Shown here one piece after another: positions 1-7,165 of a stretch of DNA of 15,940 bases. The DNA is taken from positions 1-15,940 of the forward strand of contig LT642505.1 in NCBI GenBank assembly GCA_900128585.1, given 5' to 3'. The translations under genes and the position numbers were made by a program. Under the pieces are notes generated by a model. It did no database searches. It was not told the DNA's origin and worked only from the letters and a program-made list of their open reading frames with translations. The stretch is from Stramenopiles sp. TOSAG23-3 (lineage: Eukaryota; Sar). Position 1 is the stretch's first letter. Every line of letters begins with the position of its first letter.

Positions 1-207
1 TCTTTTTCCCCTTTTTGTTGTTGTAAGAAACACTTCCTATACAACTGGATTGCCTTGTATGATCGACCAACTGCACAAATGGTCGATCAAAGTCGGACAC
101 GAGTAAGAAAGTACAGGCACACAAGCAAATACACAACGAGGATTTCGATTATTTTTATGCTTCATTCAAAGAAAGAAAATAATGTTATAAAGAAGGACAG
201 AGAGAAA

Positions 208-1680
208 ATGGATCCCTCGTTTCTGTCCGTGCCGAAAATCGTAACTTATTTGAAGAACAATCGAATCAAAACCCCAGATGTATATAAACGGGGATGGCAG
301 TTGTACAAATCCATTACTGAAAATAACAGGCATCGCATAGACGCACACTTAAGAATTCTGTATCGTGCTCAAACGCCTGTCCCGCTTTTGAGAGCGTTCT
401 TGTTTTCTTGCACTATTCTGGAGGTAGGCGAAAGCGGCGCTGTAGAAGAATACCACTGCGGCGTATACGTCAACGCGTCCACCCAGCCCACCTCGATTCA
501 AATGACAACTTGCTCGTGCTTATCGAGTGCAGAGGCGGACGCCGGGACTACTTGCATGCATGTCGTGACCTTGCTGAGCTACGCCCGGGAGCAGCCACTG
601 AGAGTCCGAAAGACAAATGTAGACCCGTCCGAGGCCTTGGGCATGGGCGGGGCTTGGAAGATTAAGCTGACTGACGAGGGCAGTGCTGGCCAGCACGTGC
701 TTTTGCCCCCCGGAAAAGATTACATTCTGGGCCGAACAAGCCCCGAGTTTATTTCCTGCGCCAAGCTTTCAAGGGATGCCTTTGTGTCAAGGCGCCAGCT
801 TGTCTTGCACAACGATAGAACAAGTTGCCAGCTGTTTTTAAAGCAGGTCTCCACCGTGAACAAAACCCAGATTAGAATACCCGTGTCGGTGGACCACAAT
901 AGCGCCTACATTACGTTTCGGGCAAGCCCTGGCGTTCCAATTAACCTTTTCCCAGAATGCCAGTTTTTCCTGTACGCGGATCGGCACAGCTTTGCAGTCA
1001 CAATTGCGCAGCCAAGCAACCCGCCTGCACCTCCACGGGCGGAGCAGGCCGTCGATTGCGAAGGGTCGTTGCCGTCCACGTCTCATTCACAGGCCTCCCG
1101 CCCCGAACGCTCTGTGGCAAAGGCCAAAGAGTTGCCGTTTGATTTAAATAATGTGGAAAGGCAGATGGAGTGCAGCATTTGCGTTGATATATTGTATAAA
1201 CCCGTTGCATTAGTGTGCAACCACAAATTTTGCCGTCAGTGTTGGTATGAATGGGCCATCCAATCGTTGAAGAAAGACGATGTAATTTTGTGTCCGGAGT
1301 GTAGAGAGAAGCAGAAAAATGCGGACCCACCTTTAGATACGGTGACTTGCGGTTTACTAGAAATTCTGTTCAAAAAGAATTGCGAGGCACGAAAAGCAGA
1401 GGAAGACCCCCTAAAACTTGCCGCCATGAAGACAGAACTTGTGGAGATGAACGAGATCGCCAAAAAGAAGAGAAAATCCAAGAGGACCTTTTTGTCTGGC
1501 TTCAGTGGGCGTGGTTCATCCGCGGCGAACACTCCTGGCGGAGGAGGACCCTCTGCCTCCTCTGCCACCCCAAATCGCAAACGGGCGAGATCCTCGCATA
1601 ATCCTCGGGGGAGTGCGAAGGGAAAAACGAAGAAAAAAAGGAAGAAGAAGCGCCAGATGCAATTGATAGATCTCTGTTAA
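208..1680 (+). CDS. SWIM-FHA-RING protein, probable E3 ubiquitin ligase
   Basis: Seen: numbered from the ATG at 208 the protein has 490 residues. A SWIM-type zinc finger has ligands C102, C104, C116 and H118. An FHA-like block follows at about 165-270, with G175-R176, the strand motif S194-R-R-Q197 and a later NKT. A C3HC4 RING follows, with C322, C325, C337, H339, C342, C345, C362 and C365. The C-terminal 70 residues are Gly/Ser-rich and then strongly basic (KKKRKKKR), like a nuclear localisation signal. Known: RING domains recruit E2 enzymes, FHA domains bind phosphothreonine, and SWIM fingers bind protein or DNA. Inferred: a nuclear E3 ligase directed to phosphorylated targets. The FHA block has Q where the classical SxxH histidine stands, so phosphopeptide binding is uncertain. 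Start choice: ATG208 has A at -3 and G at +4, and the other genes here also have a purine at -3. In-frame ATGs at 79 and 157 have pyrimidines at -3, but the frame is open to the window edge, so a longer N-terminus cannot be excluded. Confidence 0.85.
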   Translation: MDPSFLSVPKIVTYLKNNRIKTPDVYKRGWQLYKSITENNRHRIDAHLRILYRAQTPVPLLRAFLFSCTILEVGESGAVEEYHCGVYVNASTQPTSIQMTTCSCLSSAEADAGTTCMHVVTLLSYAREQPLRVRKTNVDPSEALGMGGAWKIKLTDEGSAGQHVLLPPGKDYILGRTSPEFISCAKLSRDAFVSRRQLVLHNDRTSCQLFLKQVSTVNKTQIRIPVSVDHNSAYITFRASPGVPINLFPECQFFLYADRHSFAVTIAQPSNPPAPPRAEQAVDCEGSLPSTSHSQASRPERSVAKAKELPFDLNNVERQMECSICVDILYKPVALVCNHKFCRQCWYEWAIQSLKKDDVILCPECREKQKNADPPLDTVTCGLLEILFKKNCEARKAEEDPLKLAAMKTELVEMNEIAKKKRKSKRTFLSGFSGRGSSAANTPGGGGPSASSATPNRKRARSSHNPRGSAKGKTKKKRKKKRQMQLIDLC

Positions 1681-1726
1681 ATCCATTGAAGGTAGCAATT
1701 CATTTCTATTTGCCTACTGCTCTCGT

Positions 1727-1741
1727 AATAAACTTAATAAA
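1727..1741 (+). terminator. Tandem AATAAA polyadenylation signals
   Basis: Two exact AATAAA hexamers, at 1727-1732 and 1736-1741, lie 47 and 56 bases after the stop codon of the SWIM-FHA-RING gene. Position and sequence fit a poly(A) signal. Such hexamers arise easily in AT-rich DNA, so the call rests mainly on spacing. Confidence 0.5.
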
Positions 1742-1742
1742 C

Positions 1743-2450
1743 TGATGATGAAAAAAAGTGAAACTTGAAAGGTCAATTTACCAATCATTATTTGTATTTT
1801 AAATCGTACTTTTTGTTCACCGAAGAACTGTAATGTTCACTTCCTAAATACTAATAAAAGTGGTACAGGTAGATACCACTACCGGTATTCATTTATAATA
1901 ATAACAGGGGAACATTATCTGTATTAATATTATTATTTATACCTGTATTAGGGCTAATAATAATATCGTATTATTATTATTATATTGGACTATATATAGT
2001 CTAGTCTCTATAAGTGTACGTTATTATTATCGTTATTTTTCTTCAACAACAACACAGTTTCTGTTAATTTCAATCCTCCTCCCTCCTCTCCCTGTTGTCC
2101 TCTTGCTTATTAAATGGAGGAAGGAGACAAAACAAACAATTTGTTTTTTTGCTTGCAGTTCGACTACCGTACCAACATGCCAGAAAATGCTAGAGTTTGT
2201 AGGCGGCAGGAGTGCCGCTGCTGGCGATTTCCATTCTCGTTCAATTTTCAAAGCTTGCTACCCCCCTCGACAAGCTTTATTGCCATTCACGAAAAAAGAA
2301 GGTTGCCAGCAAAGCTTTCCCGACACGTCTGTTTGACAAAACGTGCAAAACAAGAGGGTCGCAGAAGCATAGTGTTTGCAGAGCATTGGTCACAGCTTTC
2401 AAAGGTGCTTCGTGCACGCAAGAAACGATCGGAAGCGTCAATAGTTAAGA
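1743..2450. other. Spacer between SWIM-FHA-RING and MORN genes, with probable promoter/leader
   Basis: About 700 bases without a recognisable gene. The left part (about 1743-2040) is AT-rich with TTA/TAA repeats, a perfect hairpin at 1955-1979 and a 14-nt palindrome at 1988-2001. The right part (about 2045-2450) is visibly richer in G and C. It holds three overlapping short frames with no family resemblance, and a pyrimidine-tract-plus-CAG at about 2141-2158. I read it as promoter plus 5' leader of the downstream MORN gene, possibly with a leader intron. An in-frame TAG at 2442-2444 shows the MORN frame does not extend upstream without splicing. Confidence 0.5.
1955..1979. repeat. Perfect AT-rich hairpin
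   Basis: An 11-base arm of TAA repeats (1955-1965) and its exact reverse complement (1969-1979) flank the loop TCG. A separate 14-nt palindrome, gactatatatagtc, follows at 1988-2001. Both sit in low-complexity sequence, so they could be by-products of trinucleotide repeats rather than functional structures. Confidence 0.55.
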
Positions 2451-4709
2451 ATGAGCAAAAACCCAGAAGCAGAGCTTGACATTTTCACAGATGAGGAGCG
2501 GGAAACCCTGAAGCAGCGAATAAACGTGGGTGAGCGGGGCAAGGATGATGAGCGGATATTTGTACCTAGAGGTCGAATGGTAAAACAAAACCTCGACAAA
2601 ATTTTTAATAAAGACGTTTCATGTGTCCGGGACAAAGGCGGGGACGTCATCTACCCGAACGACTGGGTGTTGGACTGTTTGCCGCATCCCGCCTTGTATT
2701 ACATAGTGGAAGCGACAAAGATCGAGCCGCGAATCGACCCAGAGGAAGATTTGTACTACTCTGGGACTTCTATTCTTTTAATAGAAAATGTTCCGGAAAT
2801 GATCAACAAAATTTCTTTAGAGTGCTGGTTGCGTTTTGGGCTGGGCGAGTGCGACCCGCCACTGCAACGTTGTTTGGCAGAAATCGAAAAGCTAGAAATG
2901 GGCATAGTTGCCGTAGAGCGGAAGTTGCAGAAAGTACCGTATCTGACTTTTCAAGGGGAAACGGAGAAGGGGCAGATGAAGGAAAGGCAGCGAATAGGCG
3001 GTCTTCTAAACGAAGAGCGATCGAACTATGAAGTAAACCTTGACATGGAAAAGGATAAGTTGGTCTCTTTAAAGAAGCGGCCAAAGACTAAAATAGACCT
3101 GATCAGGCTCGAAACGAACAAACAGACGAAAATGTGCACATGGCACATGGTTTTCCCAGGGGAGGAACGAGCGCACGAACTTTCGACCGCGTTGGCAATG
3201 AAAGAGGATTGGGGGGAAATTTCTTTGGTTATGGAGGGGTACAGAGGAGAACGACCGTGGGCAGGCCGGGGCGAGATACCTCCCGAATCCGACCCGTCTT
3301 TGTACGTGAACACTAGATTGGTAGAGGTAGTGAGAGAAATGCATGGTCCGAAGGCCTGCACGTTTTATTTTCCTAACGGGGACTTGTTTCATGGGGGGTT
3401 CAAGTATGGAAAAATGGACGGTTACGGGGAGCTGTACATGAAAACAGGGCGCTATGAGGGCGAAATGAAGAACGACAAGTTGCACGGAGAGGCCTACTAC
3501 GTACTTTCGAATGGAACGCAATACGATGGTGGATTTGACAAACCCAACGCGCATGCACTGTCGTTGATCGACGGGGACGAGTACGGCGGGGGGGTGATGC
3601 ATGGAAAAGGAAAAATGAATTTTCCAGATGGAGCCGTATACGATGGCCATTGGAGAAATGGGAAAGCGTGTGGCCCGGGAAAGTACACCAGCAAAGAAGG
3701 TAATGTAAAGGAAGGAACATTCGAGGATGGAATGCTTGAAGGGAAAAATTGTTCCGATTCGTACGTTGAGGGCGCGTCGTTCATGGGCAACTTCCATCAC
3801 GGGCGTTTGCAAGGGTACGGGGAGTCTGAATTCGTCGGGGGCCACAAGCACCGCGGGTACTACGTCGACGGGAAAATGGAAGGGTTTGGAGTCTATGACT
3901 ATGACAACAACGACCACTACGAAGGGTACTATAAGGACAACTTGAGGCATGGTCACGGAATGCTGTCAGAGGGAAACGTGAAACAGGTGTTTGAGAAAGG
4001 CGTCGAGTACTGGCGATACGATCACAGGTATTCTGGAGTTTTCAAGTTTAATAAGATTCGAGGTAGGAACACGATTATCATCCCCATTAGACTGAGCAAC
4101 AAGAGCGATGACGTCAGCAACACTGTGCTGTCCTACACCACATGCAACAAAAGCCCGGGGTATCCGCGTTTGATGGAACTCCCTAAGCTGGAACTTCGCG
4201 CCGACCGTCGCTTCCGGAAGCGGCAAGAGCGACGCCACAACGAACATAAAAAAATAGTCGAAAAATTAGAAGGCCTAAATTTTCGAAATTTCATGCGTGC
4301 CAGGTTTCGTTCTCGCGTATTAATTGAAGAGTCTGCAGATTTTGTCGATCGAGTCAAGACCCAAATAGCTGCCGATAAAGCAAGGGACAAAGCCCGCAGA
4401 CACAGGGAGGCGGTTGCAAGGGCTTTGCAGGAGCGTCAATTTGGCGGAGGAAATGGAAAGGTTGAGGTAGTGGAGGAAGAAGAAGACGATGAAATCATCA
4501 ACCAGCTACAAGAAATGATAAAGAAGCTAGAAATGGTTGAAATCATGCGCCATCCTCCGAATAAGACGTACTTGGAAGAGACCTTGGACGAAATGGAAAT
4601 TCAGGAAGAAAATTTCCTGCAACAGTCTAAAAATAAGCTGGCGAGCAAAAAGCGAAGAAGGAAGGGCAAAGTATCGGACGATCAGGATGCCTCCCAATTT
4701 AAAAACTAA
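2451..4709 (+). CDS. MORN-repeat protein with coiled-coil C-terminus, probably ciliary
   Basis: Seen: 752 residues. Residues 1-300 match nothing I recognise and include a charged helical stretch at about 140-210. Residues about 309-505 carry roughly nine MORN-type repeats (pattern Y-x-G-x3-G-x2-H/E-G-x-G). Some are degenerate: the third lacks its GxG and the fourth is shortened. Residues about 590-752 are highly charged and helical, with an acidic run and a basic tail (KKRRRKGK). Known: MORN repeats form an extended beta-hairpin array and are common in radial-spoke and other axonemal or membrane-skeleton proteins. Inferred: a structural ciliary protein, supported by nearby CFAP74, Dpy-30-like and androglobin-like genes; assignment to a named RSPH protein is not justified. 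The start is fixed by an in-frame TAG at 2442-2444 and has A at -3. The gene converges on the Dpy-30-like gene with only 93 bases between stops. Confidence 0.88.
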   Translation: MSKNPEAELDIFTDEERETLKQRINVGERGKDDERIFVPRGRMVKQNLDKIFNKDVSCVRDKGGDVIYPNDWVLDCLPHPALYYIVEATKIEPRIDPEEDLYYSGTSILLIENVPEMINKISLECWLRFGLGECDPPLQRCLAEIEKLEMGIVAVERKLQKVPYLTFQGETEKGQMKERQRIGGLLNEERSNYEVNLDMEKDKLVSLKKRPKTKIDLIRLETNKQTKMCTWHMVFPGEERAHELSTALAMKEDWGEISLVMEGYRGERPWAGRGEIPPESDPSLYVNTRLVEVVREMHGPKACTFYFPNGDLFHGGFKYGKMDGYGELYMKTGRYEGEMKNDKLHGEAYYVLSNGTQYDGGFDKPNAHALSLIDGDEYGGGVMHGKGKMNFPDGAVYDGHWRNGKACGPGKYTSKEGNVKEGTFEDGMLEGKNCSDSYVEGASFMGNFHHGRLQGYGESEFVGGHKHRGYYVDGKMEGFGVYDYDNNDHYEGYYKDNLRHGHGMLSEGNVKQVFEKGVEYWRYDHRYSGVFKFNKIRGRNTIIIPIRLSNKSDDVSNTVLSYTTCNKSPGYPRLMELPKLELRADRRFRKRQERRHNEHKKIVEKLEGLNFRNFMRARFRSRVLIEESADFVDRVKTQIAADKARDKARRHREAVARALQERQFGGGNGKVEVVEEEEDDEIINQLQEMIKKLEMVEIMRHPPNKTYLEETLDEMEIQEENFLQQSKNKLASKKRRRKGKVSDDQDASQFKN

Positions 4710-4802
4710 AGTCTAGAAACATAAAATGAGATGTACTTTACACAGATCAAATGGCCTGCACCAAAATCTAACGGATCACCCCGACATTTTTCTTAAAATT
4801 AG

Positions 4803-5042
4803 TCAAGCCGATTTCGTTTCTGTTTTACCCTCTGCGGGGGGCGGATTCAAGTAATTAGGGTTGTTTCTGTGCATGTACCGGGCCAGGTACAAGACCGGAT
4901 TAAATTCTTCGCCTCGACGATCGTTTGTGCTTTCCGCATTTTCGTCCAAAAGGCAATCTTTCTCTACTTTTCGAAGCAACTTTTCGACAGCTTGTTCAAG
5001 CACTGGCATGATGATCTCCAAGGTCTCCTTTGACTTGGACAT
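4803..5042 (-). CDS. Small Dpy-30/RIIa-type protein
   Basis: Seen: 79 residues, mostly helical at the N-terminus, with the diagnostic block FNPVLYLARYMHRNNPNY at residues 47-64 and a Pro-rich, charged tail. Known: the Dpy-30/RIIa fold is a short helical dimerisation module ending in a motif like NPxxYLAxYLxxNNP. It anchors partners through amphipathic helices and occurs in many radial-spoke and other ciliary proteins as well as in COMPASS. Inferred: a docking or dimerisation subunit, probably ciliary in this context. The helix-helix linker is longer and more polar (residues 30-46) than in compact DPY30, so it is more likely a ciliary relative than the chromatin subunit. Start: an in-frame TAG lies two codons upstream of the ATG. 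That TAG with a T/A-rich tract could also be a 3' splice site, so a further 5' exon cannot be ruled out. It converges with the MORN gene and diverges from the SRP54 M-domain gene. Confidence 0.75.
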   Translation of the reverse strand: MSKSKETLEIIMPVLEQAVEKLLRKVEKDCLLDENAESTNDRRGEEFNPVLYLARYMHRNNPNYLNPPPAEGKTETKSA

Positions 5043-5369
5043 TTCCTAATAATAATTTTTATTTCCTAAATACGAACAACGATTTTATCTGCACGAGACA
5101 AAAAGGGACAGACGTAACATCCTTTCTAAAGAGATATCAACCTTCTAATCGTTCAATAATTTACCCCTTTAACTTAACATATTATCTAATAAAGAAACAA
5201 CCAAAACAAACTTCCCGTTCGAAACAATTTTATTTCACCGCCAAACTCTCCTTTCTACAGGTAAAAGGTATCATACGTACCGGTACTGTACCACCACCTA
5301 CTACTCTATACCTCTCCTCCTCTTCTCATCGTACATCATATCACTCATCAACCTTTTGCCCGTTTCACA

Positions 5370-5400
5370 TTCTTCTTCTTTTCTTCTTCTTTCTTCTTCA
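5370..5400. repeat. TTC-rich homopyrimidine tract
   Basis: Roughly thirty bases of imperfect TTC/TTTC repeat on the + strand, within a longer pyrimidine-biased stretch of the divergent spacer. Such tracts can form triplex DNA and are often nucleosome-poor, but nothing here shows a specific function. Confidence 0.6.
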
Positions 5401-5654
5401 AAATAAAATATGATGATGGATAAAGCTATAAAGAAGAAAAGAATCTTATTAGACTAAGGAGTATTATACTTCAAATAATAGTAATAAAAACATAAAACAT
5501 TATATACACAATACAATATATTCAATATATATTAATAGGATAAAATATAATTAGTCTATATGTTTATACATATTATAATACACGCTCTTTCCTCTGTCCT
5601 GTCAACCTCAGTACCGTACTCAGTAGTCTTCTACCTCAGTCCTTCTTCTTCCTT

Positions 5655-5681
5655 CCTCCAGCCTCCAGCCTCCAGCTCCAG
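5655..5681. repeat. Tandem heptamer repeat cctccag
   Basis: Three exact consecutive copies of cctccag (5655-5675) are followed by the partial copy ctccag (5676-5681). It lies about 260 bases upstream of the SRP54 M-domain start codon. It is a minor minisatellite with no clear role. Confidence 0.65.
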
Positions 5682-5938
5682 TGCCTTCCGGAGGGGTTCG
5701 TTCGTCGTCGTCGTCGTGCCAACACAAAAAAAAAAAAAGCTCAACCAACCAATATTAATTGAATGATTGTGACAATAAAAAAATTAAATATTGTTATTTA
5801 AAAACTATTATATAGATGATCCCGGGTCGATATTTAAATCTATTTAGGTATTAACCAACACGCACAAAATTTAGTACAGATCGACCGCGAAGATTTTACG
5901 CGTTTGGTTACTTCTCTCCCCCATAATACAAAAGTAGT

Positions 5939-6721
5939 ATGCGACCTCTCCTTCTGGTCAAACGTTCGGTGCAGCGCGCCGTCGTATCTGGCCGTATCAA
6001 CTTTGTTTCCACGGCGGCCTTTCAACCACACCGAGCAAGTATAGGTTTGCCTTTGTTCGCAAGGAGTAGGACAGGCGTGGCCAGTCTAGTAGCACCACGA
6101 CGACACTTTTCCAAGGAGAGTGGTGGATTTTTTTCTGGTATCAGGGACAAAATATCTGGGAAAATGGAAAATAGACAGGACAAGCTGGAGAAAGACAACT
6201 TTGATGTTTACATGAAAGAGTTGCTTAAAATGAAGAAACCATTTTCGATGTCAAAACAGAAAAAACTTTTGAATGGCATGTTAACAGAATCTGGTCTAGA
6301 CGGAGAGAGTTGGAAAAGCTATATCCCTGGCGTAGAGAAGCAGGAAGGGGTGAAAATGATCCGACAACAAATAGCCGTGATCGAAGCCTTTTCGGAGATT
6401 GAAATGTCGGACCCGACAAAGATCGATGACGATGCCAAGCTTCGCATTGCTGCCGACTCTGGCCAGTCTCTGGCTGCCGTGAACGAATTCATCCAGAGGT
6501 ACTACCAGACTAAAATGATGCATAAATGGTTAAAAAAGAGGAACGAAGAAGGGAAGGAGACGCCAACGTCGCAAGTTGAGCTACAAAAATTATTTCAGCA
6601 CCCAACGGAGGGTGGGTTGGACCTAAACTTGATGATGCAAGCCGCCGGCGGTAGGGAAAAGTTTACGAGGTATTTGAAAAAGGAAATGGACAGGAGAGAG
6701 AAGGAGAAGGACTTCAAATGA
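5939..6721 (+). CDS. Mitochondrial protein with orphan SRP54 M domain
   Basis: Seen: 260 residues. Residues 1-57 are rich in Arg, Ser and Ala with almost no acidic residues, ending in RRHFS, where R55-H56-F57|S58 fits the R-3 matrix-peptidase cleavage pattern. Residues about 103-200 follow the SRP54 M-domain pattern: a helical K-L-L-N-G-M segment, IPG at 129-131, an IEAF...M segment at 148-156, then RIAADSG at 169-175, VN at 181-182 and a Q-x-x-x-M-M helix. A charged tail follows. Known: the M domain of SRP54/Ffh binds SRP RNA and hydrophobic signal sequences and normally follows an NG GTPase domain. Here there is no GTPase and no room for one. The RNA-contact signature (S-R-x-x-R-I-A-x-G-S-G) is only partly kept: the conserved GSG reads DSG. 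Inferred: a matrix protein binding hydrophobic nascent or imported segments, perhaps in inner-membrane insertion. It could have another role if the match is only a fold resemblance. ATG context has A at -3. Confidence 0.8.
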   Translation: MRPLLLVKRSVQRAVVSGRINFVSTAAFQPHRASIGLPLFARSRTGVASLVAPRRHFSKESGGFFSGIRDKISGKMENRQDKLEKDNFDVYMKELLKMKKPFSMSKQKKLLNGMLTESGLDGESWKSYIPGVEKQEGVKMIRQQIAVIEAFSEIEMSDPTKIDDDAKLRIAADSGQSLAAVNEFIQRYYQTKMMHKWLKKRNEEGKETPTSQVELQKLFQHPTEGGLDLNLMMQAAGGREKFTRYLKKEMDRREKEKDFK

Positions 6722-6972
6722 GCGTTCAAAACCCTTCTTCTTTATTCTACATTTGACGAGTATTGGAATTAACGATACTTCAAGTCATTTTCTCTCAGTA
6801 TAAACAGGCGTTTAAAATTTCAACAACATTAATTATTATCATATTTTCAATTGTTTTATGGCAGCCGGTTAGTATATGATCGTAAACAAACAAGAGCACA
6901 AGCAGCGAGAGAGGTACTTCACAATACAAAATAGTATTAACTATTAAAAATAAAAAAAGCAATAATAGTCTC
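6722..6972. other. Convergent 3' spacer
   Basis: AT-rich spacer between the SRP54 M-domain gene and the 3' end of the leftward macro-like gene (counted to the frameshifted stop at 6973). An AATAAA at about 6949-6954 could serve the rightward gene but is far from its stop. No gene or structured element is seen. Confidence 0.45.
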
Positions 6973-7165
6973 TTAGCTTACTACTAATTTTTTCCCACCC
7001 CGTTTCTTATTGCACTCTTCCCCCCAATTACGAACTAACTCCTTGTTCTGTTGACTAACGGTTTGGTTGTAATTTACCATATATACATCCAACGGAAAAT
7101 CCATGAAAAGGGAAAGCGCTCGTAACACAGCCGAGGAAATCCATTGCGTGCGATTACCAAATGCG
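6973..7165 (-). other. Out-of-frame C-terminal continuation of the macro-like gene
   Basis: Downstream of the annotated leftward frame, the frame reached by removing one base from the G run continues for 63 codons to a TAA at 6973-6975. It begins AFGN directly after VGGG, then reads RTQWISSAVLRAL and ends in a short basic tail. This is what the family-like block predicts: a GGG-x-FGN loop followed by a W-I-x-x-A helix. In contrast, the in-frame end is only the four residues GRIW. The segment is therefore very probably the true C-terminus, separated by an assembly error or a genuine one-base indel. Confidence 0.75.

Larger units (their letters stand above)
5043..5938. other. Divergent promoter spacer, AT-rich with simple repeats
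   Basis: Nearly 900 bases without a recognisable gene, between the 5' ends of the leftward Dpy-30-like gene and the rightward SRP54 M-domain gene, so it should hold both promoters. It contains a TTC-rich pyrimidine tract (about 5370-5400), a TA-rich block (about 5460-5580), three and a half tandem copies of cctccag (5655-5681), a TCG repeat (about 5702-5716) and an A run (about 5727-5738). Short open frames here are low in complexity and resemble nothing. Confidence 0.55.

Noticed and set aside
2156-2176. tRNA B-box-like gttcgact
   Set aside because: No matching A box, acceptor stem or cloverleaf could be drawn around it.
2300-2314. RFX X-box-like ggttgccagcaaag upstream of the MORN gene
   Set aside because: Only one half-site fits; X-box control is established mainly in animals and their relatives, and no such site was noticed before the other ciliary genes.
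2114-2479. 121-codon frame overlapping the MORN start
   Set aside because: Three frames are open here at similar length and none resembles a protein family; kept only as a leader-region observation.
3069-3956. 295-codon open frame on the - strand
   Set aside because: Lies wholly inside the MORN gene on the opposite strand; its translation has no family resemblance and is a shadow of the repeat codon pattern.
5030-5413. 127-codon frame on the + strand
   Set aside because: Low-complexity Ser/Phe/Leu translation from AT-rich and TTC-repeat DNA in a promoter spacer.
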